64,000 nt of DNA from Adiantum capillus-veneris (GCA_014529385.2 CM043968.1:24430513-24494512); one strand, 5' to 3'. Shown: positions 33,047 to 44,433, counted from the stretch's first letter. Numbers and translations: made by a program. The notes: generated from the sequence alone by a model not told the origin.

Positions 33047-35929
33047 TCATGTGTATGAGAGTAAGCCCAAAGCTTTTCGGAAAGCTTCAAACTTTTCTCG
33101 TGATAACGCCTTCGTAAATAGATCTGCAATGTTATCCTGTGTAGGACAGTAAGTTAGTATGATCTCCCCTGGATGTAGCCTTTCCCTGACATAGTGGTAG
33201 TGAACCTCTATGTGCTTTGTTCTTGCATGAAATACTGGATTCCTTGCAACTGCCATAGCACTCTGACTGTCAGTGAAAATGGTAGTGGGTGCCTGTTGAC
33301 ACTCACAAAGATCTGCCAATAACCTGCGTATCCATACACAATCAACTGTTGCCGTGAAAGCTGCCCTGTACTCAGCTTCACAAGTTGATGTAGCCACTGT
33401 GGGTTGCTTCTTGCTTAGCCAAGATATACATGCATTTCCCAAGAAAAAACAATTGCCACTTGTGGAATGTCGTGTGTCAAAATCACCAGCCCAATCTGAA
33501 TCGTTGTAACCAAGAAGCTGCATAGAACTGTGCTTTCCATACATATCCCCCCTTGGAAAGAACATGGCAAGATTAGGGGTACCTGAAAGGTAACGAAGTA
33601 TGCGCTTCACAGCTTGCCAATGATGCATACCTGGGTTGTGCATAAATCTGCTTGCTTGTGAAACCCCAAATTGAATGTCTGGACGAGTGTTGCCTGCCAA
33701 ATATATCAAGCAACCAACCGCTGTTGCATAAGTATGTACATCAAAAGTTTCTCCAGCATCATGCATGCTCAACTTTGATCCAGTTTCTACGGGTGTAGAG
33801 ATTGGCTTACAATTTTGCATACCAAACTTGTCCAAAATTTTATGCAAATATTTTGCCTGCAACATGTATATACCATCCTCTGATTGCACAAACTGAATAC
33901 CCAAGTAATAATGTAGCAAACCAAGATCATACATCTCAAAGGTTTTTCTCAAAGCATCTTTAAACACTTCAATTTCATCTGCAGTATTTCCTGTAAGAAG
34001 CATATCATCCACATAAAGTGTTAGCATAATGAGAACTCCATCTCTCTTTTTGACATACAAAGTACTTTCTGTTGGACTATTCTGAAATCCCTGGCCAATC
34101 AAATAAGTATGTATCTTCTCATACCATGCTCTTGGAGCCTGTTTGAGACCATACAAAGCTTTACGCAATCTACATACCTTTTTCTCTTGACCTTTTACAA
34201 CAAAACCACTTGGTTGACTTACATAAACTTCTTCCTGCAAATCACCATTCAAAAAAGCAGTTTTGATATCCAACTGATGCACTTTCCAACCATGATGAGC
34301 AGCAATTGCAACTAGTGATCTAACTGTGGATGCACGAGAAGTAGGAGCAAAGGTTTCATCATAATCTATGCCTTTCTGTTGCGCATAGCCTTTTGCCACA
34401 AGCCTTGCTTTGTACCTGTCAACAGTACCATCTTGTTTCCTTTTTACCTTAAAAACCCACTTTGTACCAATAGGCTTTTTACCTGTAGGCAAGTCCACTA
34501 GATCCCATGTATGATTCTTATGAATAGAATCAATTTCTTGCTGCATAGCATCTTTCCACCGAACACACTCTAAAGCTTGTTCAAATGAATCAGGCTCATC
34601 TGCATCACAAAAAGTGCTAAAGCAAGCCAAATCTACTTGCTCTCTGCCAAAAGTAGTACCACCACGTGTTTTTCGTGGCAACGGTGCATCCAACTTGCTA
34701 TCCTGCAAAGTTTTTAGAACCCATTTAGGCAAGATTCTTTCTTCCCTGAGAACTTCTTGCTCTTCACGCACAATTTCCTCTACATCATGAGGTGTCACAT
34801 GCTGATCAAAAGATTGATCAAGATTATCAACCTGTTGTGATTCTTGATTCTCCACAAAAGAAGGAAGCAAACCTTCAAATACATCATGTGTCTGCATATG
34901 AGGTACATCAAAAGCAACCATAGGTTGAGCAGTAGTTTCTGCAAAAATTACATCACGACTTTCAAAAATCTTGTTTGTAGCAGGATTGTAAAGTCTATAA
35001 CCTTTACTTCCACTATTGTACCCCACAAATATACATTTGATTGCCTTATCATCAAGCTTCCCACGTAACTGCTGAGGGATATGAGCATAAGCAAGACAAC
35101 CAAAAACACGAAGATAACTGACTGAAGGTTTTTTGTCATACCAAGCTTCATATGCAGTAATGGTCTTCAAGGCACGAGTAGGACACCTGTTCAAAACATG
35201 TGCTGCACAAGCAACTGCCTCCATCCATAGCTTATGAGTCAAACTCTTAGCCTTGAGCATACATCTAGCCGTCTCCATTAAAGACCTGTTCTTCCTTTCT
35301 GCAACACCATTCTGTTGTGGTGTGTATGGCATAGTGCATTGGTGTTTAATGTCTTTCTTTCCCAAAAAATCCTTAAATGCACCTGACATGTATTCACCTC
35401 CTCGATCGGTACGAAGAGTCTGTACTTTGCAACCTGTTTCATTTTCAACCATGGCGACATAATGTTGAAAAACTGCAAACACATTTGACTTTGCTTTGAG
35501 TGGATACACCCAACAAAACCTGGAAAAGTCATCAATGAAGGTCCCAAAATAAAGGTTGTTTCCTATAGATGGCGTCCTCATAGGACCACATACATCACTG
35601 TGTACAAGCTGCAACTTTCGTGTTGCTCTAACTGAACCATCCTGCGAAAATGCAAATCTGTGCATCTTTCCAAGAACGCAACCTTCACATACATGTCTTG
35701 GTGGCATCTCCAATAAAGACAAATCATGCACCATATTATGACGTCGTAAAGTCATCAAACTGCCATAACTAACATGCCCAAATCTAGCATGCCACAACTC
35801 AGCATCCTGCATGGCCTGAGTCTTTGTTTCTGCAATACATACCTGAATCTGCTTTTCATAACGATCTAGCACAAATAGTCTATTTTCTAGCGTACCTGTA
35901 GTGATAAGAGAATAACCATTCTCTCAATC
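33047..35929 (-). CDS. element F pol: integrase, RT, RNase H (copia order)
   Basis: The frame is shared with gag and continues from it after TGA codons at 35932-35930 and 35926-35924. The order integrase before RT defines copia. Seen in order: gag-pre-integrase (LWHARFGH); integrase core with HSDVCGPM, FIDDFSRF, TDRGGEY and QQNGVAERKN; a proline/acidic linker; RT with WVFKVKRKQDG, QLDIKTAFLNGDL, YGLKQAPRAW and YVDD (about 34006-34017); RNase H with NDSDWAGD, CEAEYRA and TDSQSA; the end HIEVHYHYVRE...DLFTKAL. All core motifs look intact. Confidence 0.93.
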
Positions 35930-37228
35930 TCATACAACACATCTGTCATCCTCAAAAATGACCCGAAGACCATTTTTTGCAAGAGAGGATACAGACAACA
36001 AATTCTTCTTGATCCCTGGAACATATAAGACATCTGGCAAGCATAAATCTGAACCATCTGACATGGTAATCAAAATCTTACCAACGCCTTTGATTGGATA
36101 AGAAGCATTATTTGCACATGTCACCTTCTTTCCTGCTGGAGCTGCATCCAATGAACAAAACAAATCCTTCCTTGAAGTAATATGCCTGGATGCACCACTA
36201 TCAAAGTACCAAATCATTTGTGTCTTGTCAACACTGTAAGTAGAAAAATCTGAACATACTACAAAAGCATAAGAATCCTGCACAAAGTTTGCAGACTCTT
36301 CTTTAGCTGTAGAAGAATCACCAGAAGCTGAAACAACCAAACTTGACTCTTTCTTCTTTTCTTTAGCAATTCGCTTTTTACACTCACTAATGTAGTGACC
36401 AGGTTTCTTGCAGTAGTGACATTTACCTTTCTTCTTGGACTTGTCGGAATCACCTTTAGACTTCTCTGAAGATTGTCCTGCACTAGACTTGGAGTGATGA
36501 GCACTCTCTTTACCCTTGTTTTTGTTCTGTACAACAAGAGCATGATCCATACCATCCACCTGTAAAGACTTGTTCTTACGTGATTGATCCTCCTGCAATA
36601 GCAAAGCCACTAACTCTTCAAAATGAAGAGGCTCAGGATTAGCTCGCAAAGACAGAGTCAAAGAAGTCTGAAAAGTCAAATAAGATGGTGGTAGTAAATT
36701 GAGTGTTTTGGAAACCAAGTCCTTCTCTGGAATCACTTCATCAATGCTAAGCAATTGCTCTTTAAGATCCCTGATTTTTGTAAGATGCTCGACAATATCG
36801 TCACCTTCGTCCATCTGTATTTTGTCAAGTTGTTTCTTCAAAAACTCTATTCTGGCAGCGTTTCTTCCTCCAAACATAGCTTGCAGAGTGTTCCAAGCAT
36901 CCTCAGAAGTTCTGCAAGATCTGATATGTGGTGTGATTGTCCTCTTTATGGTTAAGGCAATCACAGCCATAGCCTGTGCATCTTTAGTATCCCATCTCTT
37001 TTGCTCTGGAGTGACTTGTGAGGGTCGTGCACCAACAGCTGCACCACGACCAGGCGTGGCAGGTGCAATGCTACCTGGACGAACTTCATCTCCAGATACA
37101 TAATCCCACAATCCTTTACCAACCAAAACATTTTTGGCCATAAAAGACCAAAGAGAATAGTTGGTACCATCCAATTTGTCTTCGGATGTAAACGCACCAA
37201 AAATCTCTTTCTCCGTAGATTGAGCCAT
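35930..37228 (-). CDS. element F gag and protease
   Basis: ATG at 37228 (MAQSTEKEIFG), 385 bases inside the primer site. N-terminal copia gag domain (DGTNYSLWSFMAKNVL), then a CCHC knuckle CHYCKKPGHYISEC near residue 270, then the copia protease WYFDSGASRHI near residue 340. The frame stops at TGA (35930-35932), after the protease, in a segment where related copies read on without a stop. Confidence 0.92.
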   Translation of the reverse strand: MAQSTEKEIFGAFTSEDKLDGTNYSLWSFMAKNVLVGKGLWDYVSGDEVRPGSIAPATPGRGAAVGARPSQVTPEQKRWDTKDAQAMAVIALTIKRTITPHIRSCRTSEDAWNTLQAMFGGRNAARIEFLKKQLDKIQMDEGDDIVEHLTKIRDLKEQLLSIDEVIPEKDLVSKTLNLLPPSYLTFQTSLTLSLRANPEPLHFEELVALLLQEDQSRKNKSLQVDGMDHALVVQNKNKGKESAHHSKSSAGQSSEKSKGDSDKSKKKGKCHYCKKPGHYISECKKRIAKEKKKESSLVVSASGDSSTAKEESANFVQDSYAFVVCSDFSTYSVDKTQMIWYFDSGASRHITSRKDLFCSLDAAPAGKKVTCANNASYPIKGVGKILITMSDGSDLCLPDVLYVPGIKKNLLSVSSLAKNGLRVIFEDDRCVV

Positions 37229-37613
37229 ACTGTAGATGCAAACAAGAGAGCAAAAGAACCTCCAAGAGATTCACAAATCTCCTCTCCAATCCAAGCAAAA
37301 CTCTACACAAAATCTCAGCACAAAGCTAAGACAAGCTGCTTCCCAAAAGAACTGTTTACCTGAAGAAAAGCTGTCAAAAAGCACACCCTCTTGATCTAAA
37401 CGCCTCCAAAAAGTAACTTCTGCTACGCTGCTCAGAACAAAATTCTGAGGGCTCGAACGGCTTCGAAAGTGGGGTAAAATCGCAGGTCACCTGCTCAGAA
37501 TACTCTCGGAACGTCGAGGATGCTCCCACGAGCAAATTTTCCGAAAACTGCCTAAAAACTGCGATTGCACGCGCGGACGCAAAAACGCAAGTAGAGGCTC
37601 TGGAAATCACCTC

Positions 37614-37625
37614 GCTCTGATACCA
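37614..37625 (-). other. primer binding site of element F
   Basis: TGGTATCAGAGC on the minus strand, two bases inside the right LTR: the standard initiator-Met tRNA site of plant copia elements. Confidence 0.95.
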
Positions 37626-37627
37626 AT

Positions 37628-37906
37628 TGTTGAATATGATGAAACAGGAAACAGAAGGAAGACAGCAACTCATAGTAGGAAGAAGATGGAGAAGGAGAAG
37701 ACACAGAGCTTGTGTACGAGATCTCTGTAGTCTCTCTCTTTGTATTGGAATAATAGTGTATGTACAAACTCAGAGCTACAAAGCTTATATGAAACCCTAA
37801 GAGATAAGGTGTCCTTTCACACCGGATGTCCAGGGGGAAAAACCCAGTGGGAGAAAAGTGCCCCTGGTGAAGCGCGTATACACACTAACACTACTACATG
37901 TCTACA
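37628..37906 (-). repeat. element F 5' LTR
   Basis: 279 bp, four substitutions from the left copy, next to the primer site. Followed by GAATC (37907-37911), the second copy of the target duplication. Confidence 0.96.
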
Positions 37907-37911
37907 GAATC

Positions 37912-38807
37912 CTCAAAGCAAGTAGACCTTCTCTGCTCATCTCTGTATCCCAAGGCAAGATACTCCATGTAGCCACTGTCTCCTCAAGAGGCATAATAGG
38001 TTTTTGACCATACATCAACTTTGATACGGTCAACCCATAAAGCATACGGTAGCAATCGAGGCCAATCACCAAAATTTCCTTTGCATGCTTTAGCCAATGC
38101 CTTGATAATGGGGGATGTCCCCTCTCACTTTTACCATTTCCTTCCGGTTTATATGCCGTAGTGAGAGATAACTTAATACCTAGACAAGCAAAAAATTCTC
38201 TGGCCTCATCAGCATCAAGTTCTCCTCTATCTGCAGTAATTTTACCAACACAAACATATCTGCATATTACAACTTCAAGTAAAAACTTGTAGACTGCACT
38301 TGTAGCTTTGGTTCGAAAAGCCCTCCCTTCAACCTGGTTTGTCAAATCTTTTCTGGCAAGCACAATATACCTCACTTTCCATAATCATGTAGGCATTGTT
38401 ATCAAATCGACTACCTATTTGAAATGCATACACACTGGATATGTTGGATGTAACCCATCACGATCCTTTACATTTGAGTACATTTGACATGCATTACATG
38501 TTTCAACAATGTGTATCATATCTTTATACATTCCCTTCTACCAATATCGATCTTTAATTTTAGCAAAAGTGGTCCAAACTCCCCTGTGACTTGCCCATAA
38601 TGACTCGTGGAATTCTTTAAGTACTTGGAGTTGTGTTGCCCTATCACAAACCACTCGTTGAGGGGTTCCTCTTTGCTTCTTTGGATGTTTCCATAAAAGC
38701 CCGTCCTGTAAGAAATATCCATAAGCCTTCTTATGGATTTTCCTAAACTCTTGCTCAGTCAAGTCCTCCTGCTTCTCTAGTGTACTCAAATACTTCCCAA
38801 TCAGCAA
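37912..38807 (-). pseudogene. element D integrase (HHCC module and core)
   Basis: Fragmented frames on the minus strand. The HHCC module includes HESLWASHRG and CNACQM. The core shows KITADRGELD, KPEGNGKSERGHPP and VARKD-like LARKDLTN, i.e. DDE positions of a gypsy integrase. The SERGHPP type and spacing differ from B and H, so D belongs to another gypsy lineage. At least three frame breaks; interrupted by F. Confidence 0.75.
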
Positions 38808-39394
38808 CCATTCACCTTCATATTTATCTTTTGCAAAGACTGTAATGCAAAAACCATGGTTTTACATTCTACATGCAATTCTGAAGAGGTAAAGAACCTT
38901 AAGCCCACGTCTTCATTTTTTGAAACCATAATCTCTTCATCCCCAAATCTAGCCCTAGACAACATGTCAGCGACCGGATTCTTACCTGCAATGTGATGAA
39001 ACTCAGGATTTAATGACTTTATATATACAATCCAATGTAGCATGTCTATATCTAGTGTAGAACAACTTGTGATCATCCCAAGTAATGGCAAGCAATCTAT
39101 TTCCACTATTACAGAAGCACCAATAAATTACTCGTTGTCGCACCTTAGGATAGTTGACACGCCCCAAAGTTCCCTCTTTACTTGCAGATATGCTCTTTGA
39201 TGAGCATTTAATACTTTGGCACCAAATCTAATAGCATATCTTTTCCCCTCCTCGTCATCTTGTCCAATAGCCCACCCAAGACCTGTGGAACTCGTGTCAA
39301 CCGTCACAATGATTGGCTTCCCACTTCTGTAATTTGCTTTCCTTAATGTAGAAGCCTCTTGTAACATCTTCTTCAATTTTTGAATAGCCTTCAT
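38801..39394 (-). pseudogene. element D RNase H
   Basis: Two frames: 39394-39128 with IVTVDTSSTGLGWAIGQ and YLQVKRELWGV, and 39106-38801 with FHHIAGKNPVADMLSRARF, the motif that ends RNase H before integrase in gypsy elements. A stop and frameshift separate them. Confidence 0.75.
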
Positions 39395-39428
39395 GTGTTC
39401 TTCTTTCCAAAAAAAAAATTATCCCTTT

Positions 39429-40008
39429 CTAAGAAATTGGTATAACACCTCTCCAACATGTGAAAAATGGGGTAACCATATCAGGAACACATGAACCTAA
39501 AAAATTTTGCACTTCTGTAATTGAATTGCATGTCTCTTTCATCTTTTGTTGAATAGCACCCACTTTGACAGGGCTAGGTCTTCTACCAGATGGTCCACAT
39601 AAGTGGCCCACAATCAAGACTTCTTTCACCCCAAACATAGACTTTTGGCCTGAGAGTGTAAGGTTGACCTCTTCAAGCCTTGATAGTATCCTGTCACAAT
39701 CAACAATATGGTTAGCCACAAACTGTCTGCACCCCCTCTTATCCTTGGCTTCATCTTTTTCACCCTCTTTACACCCTTTTATTGGCAAATTGTCAATAAA
39801 AGGCATGGTAACCTGAGGAATGAAATCCTGCAACACTTTATTCATCCCATTCATCACATGTGCAACCAAATTAGTTGCACCTTGTGGCAAGGTACACATT
39901 CTTACTAATCCCAAAGGAGTACGCATGGTTGTAAGATCCCTATTTTCCATAGCCAGTTGAAACTAATCATAGCACGAATACAAGTCTCCCATAAATTAGA
40001 CAGCTCTA
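39429..40008 (-). pseudogene. element D reverse transcriptase, C-terminal part
   Basis: 173-codon frame with TPLGLVRMCTLPQGATN, the MPFGLTNAPATF equivalent, and PFIDNLPIKG where an active enzyme has a D-D pair. The second catalytic aspartate is Asn, so the copy is dead. The upstream half of RT is missing because C begins at 40009. Confidence 0.8.
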
Positions 40009-40915
40009 TGTTAGCGGGTCGCCATGATGGACATCTGCAACATAGCTTTCTGGCACTAACATAATGTCAATACTCAGGGAAAGTGATTCGCATGGGGCAC
40101 GAAGACTCTATGAGATCATCAAAGTGAACCTTAACAAGCAAACACACTATCTCAACAAGCAAACCAGCACTCAATGATCAAGGAAATCTGCCTATGTCCT
40201 TTCTCACAGCTCTAGGTCATCACGCCATTTCGGCACTCGAACGGACTCGAAATGCGACGAAACTTTAGGAGGAGGTCTAGGACACCTAGGGGCACTATCC
40301 TAGCAAGTCCGATTACAATCCGACAAGGTACCAAAATCACGATTCATCATGAAAAAGGTCCTGAAAACTGAAACAGATCTATCCAGAACTGTCCTCCTAT
40401 ACGGTCTAAGAACACTCTCCTATGGTCAAAACGACTAAAAACAGCGATTTAAGCACTCAAATCTGTAATTATAGCTCACAGACACGTAGTCGTGAACCAC
40501 AGCAAAACTGACTATGCTTACACAAAATTTAAAGAGCAAAGAAAGAGGAACACAATGCAAGTTTTGAAATCAAAAACGGATTACCCATTCATTAACTGCG
40601 ATGATTACAAGGTGGAGCAGCTCGTAGCTTGAGCGTACGTTTTTTGAGCTCCCTTCTTCTTCTAAAGATAAGCCTCCCCTTCACACTAAAGTTATTGACC
40701 TTTATACCTAGGGCATTCTAAATGGCCAATGGTCGGTTCACATGGACTTTTACAATTGTCATGACAGCATTACAACTCAAGGAATTGACTCACTACTCTG
40801 GAATCAGGATTACACAAAGTATTACTACACTAGCTCGAAAAACTAATAGAGTACAAATGTGATGTCCAGCTACGTGTCCGGCCAGGTGGGTGCCTGTTCG
40901 GTTTGTCCTCAAACA
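40009..40915 (-). repeat. element C 3' LTR
   Basis: 907 bp from TGTTAGCGGGTCGCC to TCCTCAAACA. Both ends resemble those of the B LTR (TGTTAAGGCGGTTACGCC, GGCTCAACA), and the sequence after it (ATTCATGTCGTCCC) resembles that after the B LTR (GTTCATGTCGTCCC). Preceded by CTCTA (40004-40008), which would be the target duplication. No partner LTR is in the window. Confidence 0.8.
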
Positions 40916-40927
40916 TTCCCCCCTTCC
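40916..40927 (-). other. polypurine tract of element C
   Basis: GGAAGGGGGGAA on the minus strand, abutting the LTR. A second similar tract, GGAAGGGGGGAGCG, lies at about 41001-41014. Confidence 0.8.
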
Positions 40928-42158
40928 TAATTCATGTCGTCCCTTGATAGGACCTTGTGTAGTCTTGTCATAGGGTTGTCTTCAGCTTTGTCGTTGATGA
41001 CGCTCCCCCCTTCCTTGAGGGATTCATATCTTCTGTGTTGTTGATACGTGATTTAAGCTTGATTGTTCAGGCAACTTATCTTCTTGTTGTGCCTTCTCCT
41101 CTTTGTTTTCTATCTTCGCCGCCGTGAAGAGGGATGTTGATGTGTTTAAGCTTGTAGAACTGGTTCCTTTGTGGCGTGGACTTTATGGGGTTTGTTTTCC
41201 ATGTCCATTGCAATTTGAGTTGTATGCAATAGGTCACCAATGTTGAAGCATTGTGTGAGCTACGTATGGTTGTTGTGGATAGCTCGCTTGCTGAACTTGT
41301 CATTGCTTGATTTTGGAGGCCATTCTTTGACTTACCATTGTTGGATGGAGCTTTGTTGTCGCCCTTGAAGATAAAAGATGCTCTTGATAAGCATATGGAG
41401 ACCTGCTGTTTTTGCTCCAAGGCATTGTCAATTGATTTGGGTAGACATTTCCTTATTGCTAGTGTAGAAGGAATATATACAAGAAGATGATGTGAGGGTT
41501 TCTAGATTAGGGTCTTAAAACCTGGATGACCAAAGGGAAAAACCCAGTGGGAAAAAAGTGCCTTTGGTATACGCTCTTATTGTAGTTGAGCATTTGGACT
41601 TGAAGTATCTGTCATGCAAGGTGAGTGCGTTGGAGAAACAAATGAAGAGTGTCTAATGTAAGTGCCAATTATGGGACACTCTATATGCCGATGAGAAATT
41701 TTCACACAAAAGCATGCAATGTAAGAGATGGAGTTGGTGCTTCAAGGAAAAAATGTAGCACATGTGACATCAAAGGACGTCTCAATAGCTTCCATGTTTC
41801 CAAGAAGGGTTTTCGATGTAGAAGCTTCTCCACTCATTCCTCACTGTGCTAAGTGCGTGAGTGTCTTTTGGACCTCCTCCTTCACTTACCACTATACTAC
41901 AATGACTTCGACTCTTATGCTCACCTATACCAGCATGAGCGACACAACATAATTATACTCAACTCTTCCAGCTTGAGCAGTACCTTGAATAACTAAGACG
42001 CTTAGACCACAGAGAATATTACATGAAGGTTTAGGACTAACGCCTTGATCATTTAGTGGCTTAGATACCCGACTCTGACTTTTATGCCATGTATTTTTAA
42101 TGGTGACTTGGACTTACCTGTTCAAGGCCAGAATCCCAATTCCATAAGTTTTGGAAAT
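40928..42158 (-). other. 3' untranslated region of element C with a copia LTR remnant
   Basis: No coiled-coil frame like that of B is recognisable; a 114-codon minus frame at 41076-41420 matches nothing I know. About 41470-41590 resembles the 3' half of a copia LTR, with GGGAAAAACCCAGTGGGAAA near 41541 as in F. I see no palindromes of the C leader type here. Confidence 0.5.
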
Positions 42159-43080
42159 TTAGGCCTCTTTCATTGTATTGGCTTTGGATGCCACCATTTT
42201 TTTGAGTAGGTTGGCATACTTTGGCTCCTCTTGACTTGCTTGTCGAGTGACTGATGTAGCCTTTGCTTTATCTTGCATGAGAAGTGATTGAATCTGTACG
42301 TGGGTTCTTTGAGATTGAGTTTCGACAAGCGATTTTGGAACCCATCTTGTCTTTGGCCCTTGTGTGGCCGTCTTTTGTATTTTATCTTCTTCTATAATTT
42401 GATGGACACTAGGCTTCGGCATCCATATTTGATGATTTCCTTTGTAGAAGCCTTGACTTTGGAGTTGATGATGAGGTATCCATCTAGAGATTGTAGCAGC
42501 CTTGGTTGCAATTGGCTTCTGTTGGTTGTTGGTTATCATTGTTTGCCTTTGGGTAGAAGCTTGTGCTGCATGATTTCTCTTGGCTGTCCCAGATTGAGCT
42601 ACAATTTTTAGTAACATATTTGTGTGTTACCTTCATAAAATCCTTGTGCTTCGAGTAGCATAACTAGAATAATTCGTTGATTCACCTGTTTGCGTTGGGT
42701 AATTTGACTAGCGAGTGACTTTGGTACCCAAACTTGTCGCATTCCTTGCTGCTTTGATTTTTCTTTTGCCTTTTGTGGTAGTTCTTTCTCCTGATTGAGT
42801 TGTTTGTCTTGCATTTATAGCTCGTCTTTCTCTTTGTGGAACTCTTTGGATGAGGAGAGTAGATCCAAGCTGTTACTTTAGGCTTTTTGGCCCAAACGTT
42901 AGTGTTTCCTTGGAAGTAGCCCTCAGCAGTGATTGACTCATTTGATGCTACACACCCTGTCACCTTTTGCTGTTGTCTTTGAACTTGTGCTTCATGTATC
43001 CAAACTGGGTCTTTGACTTTAATGTGATCTTTGGATACCAACACTTGGTTGACATTCTTTGGCTTCTTTTGTATGCTTTT
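42159..43080 (-). pseudogene. element C W-x-P-K tail
   Basis: Three overlapping frames (43044-42682, 42814-42608, 42617-42159) that read as one basic tail. It holds three imperfect copies of a ~30-residue module: DPVWIHEAQ...AEGYFQGNTNVWAKK, QVWVPKSLA...AQGFYEGNTQI and RWIPHHQLQ...QGFYKGNHQIWMPK, plus RWVPKSLVETQ. The same module occurs once in A. Two frameshifts interrupt it. Confidence 0.7.
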
Positions 43081-43083
43081 TTG

Positions 43084-43755
43084 TCATGGAAACTTTGGTT
43101 GATAGACTTTTTGCTTTGGTTTCCATTGCATTGTAGGTGATGTGGCTCTTGATGTAGAGGCTTCGCGAGAAATTTGATGAAAGCTTGTTGAAGGTAAAGT
43201 CGTATGGCGAGGTTGATATACTTCAGTGTTTATCTTTGCTTTACCTTTTTTCGTGATGGTTGGTGAATTCTTCTTTGCATTGATTTGAAAAGCTTCATGA
43301 AGTCTTACCGTTGTCGTTGTTGAAGCTTTTGATTGTTGTCGAAAGAAGATGTTCTTCCAGCTTTCTGTCAAGACTAGACTCTCATTGATGTGATGGGAGT
43401 CGATTATGTGGAAAGTATCCTTATACTCTCCGGTACTCAACTTGAGTAGTACAGCTTCTGCCATGCCAAATCTAGGAGTCGGTATTTTTGAACTTGTGTA
43501 TACTATCTCCTCTAGCTCAGTGATTGGCGGCTTTCCCATCATGATCCACGTTCCATAAGTCATTAGATTTTTTGTCACTTTTGAATCTATCACAGCTGAA
43601 CATGTGATTTTGAGTCTTGTTTCTCTGCATATGTTGAATTTGATCATCGTAGGAGATAGTCGATCTTCTTCTCTGTCCCTGTTCTTCTTTTGATCTTGCA
43701 TTTTCTGAACATTTGATGTTGAGCTTGGAAATTTTCTTCCTTCTTTTGCTTTCAT
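43084..43755 (-). CDS. element C PR2-like domain, catalytic motif altered
   Basis: 223 codons, in the same frame as the upstream PR1 segment, separated by a single TAA (43758-43756). After a charged start, TCSAVIDSKVTKNLMTYGTW aligns with ARALLDSGAQANLLHS of B, but the Gly of the D-S-G triad is Lys (43587-43579). A retropepsin with this change should be inactive. The second half, FHIIDSHHINESLVLTESW, occupies the place of the LLGQPW segment. Confidence 0.65.
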   Translation of the reverse strand: MKAKEGRKFPSSTSNVQKMQDQKKNRDREEDRLSPTMIKFNICRETRLKITCSAVIDSKVTKNLMTYGTWIMMGKPPITELEEIVYTSSKIPTPRFGMAEAVLLKLSTGEYKDTFHIIDSHHINESLVLTESWKNIFFRQQSKASTTTTVRLHEAFQINAKKNSPTITKKGKAKINTEVYQPRHTTLPSTSFHQISREASTSRATSPTMQWKPKQKVYQPKFP

Positions 43756-44433
43756 TTACTCTTTTTTAGGAGTCGACTTCCTTGAAACAGCTTTTATTGA
43801 TTCTTCAGGTATGTCAATGATGACATATTCTCGTTGTTGCTCTGCTTCCTTCATGTGCACTTTGGCATCATGCTCCATGACGTAGCTATCTATTTCACCT
43901 TTTCTACTTTCACACTCACAAACTTCGTTAGCTTCCTTCAACACCTTTATCGTAAACAAGGGAGTTGCATCATACCTATCCTCATCGCAAAACTTAGTAA
44001 GGGTCACCTCATTCACGCAGACATCAAGAGTCGCCAGTATTTGATCCCATCCAAAGGGTTCAAATAACTCCTCTAGAAATGACTCTGGTACATACGCCTC
44101 ATCTTCTATTGAACGCTCTAGGATGCAATCTTGGTTTCTAAGACTTCCACTCTCAGGAGCTCCGTACATCCAAATATGCGCTTTGCTTTCCAAATTAGTT
44201 GTGGAGCTTAAGTCTTCCCCTGGGGTTCGCACTACATCTCTATAACTATGATCTTTGACACTGATTTTTGTTGTGACCTCTTTGTGTCTCAAGTAGATAT
44301 AGTCATAGCCCCAGTCTTGTACCATTTTGAGCTGACGCATGAATGGTCTGCCCAATATGATGTCAAAGTTGCTGCTCTTGTCAAAATTCATTATGGCAAA
44401 AATGTGCTCATACTCTATACCACACGAGGACAA
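43756..44433 (-). CDS. element C PR1 C-terminal half and linker
   Basis: SSCGIEYEHIFAIMNF and DIILGRPFMRQLKMVQDW match PR1 of B closely, followed by the conserved linker LFEPFGWDQILATLDVC. Where B continues for about 200 residues and then enters RT, this frame runs through a short acidic-basic linker directly into PR2, with only one stop codon between. Confidence 0.85.
   Translation of the reverse strand: MSSCGIEYEHIFAIMNFDKSSNFDIILGRPFMRQLKMVQDWGYDYIYLRHKEVTTKISVKDHSYRDVVRTPGEDLSSTTNLESKAHIWMYGAPESGSLRNQDCILERSIEDEAYVPESFLEELFEPFGWDQILATLDVCVNEVTLTKFCDEDRYDATPLFTIKVLKEANEVCECESRKGEIDSYVMEHDAKVHMKEAEQQREYVIIDIPEESIKAVSRKSTPKKE

Larger units (their letters stand above)
32721..37906 (-). mobile_element. 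element F: complete Ty1/copia retrotransposon, minus strand
   Basis: 5186 bp, two 279-bp LTRs, GAATC target duplication, initiator-Met primer site inside the right LTR, polypurine tract inside the left LTR. One gag-pol frame of about 1390 codons, intact apart from two TGA codons nine bases apart. Four LTR differences (about 98.6% identity) indicate a fairly recent insertion. It lies in the integrase gene of element D. Confidence 0.96.

Noticed and set aside
41076-41420. 114-codon minus-strand frame in the C 3' region as a gene
   Set aside because: No known domain, no counterpart in B, low-complexity Ser/Thr/Asn; kept only as part of the untranslated region.
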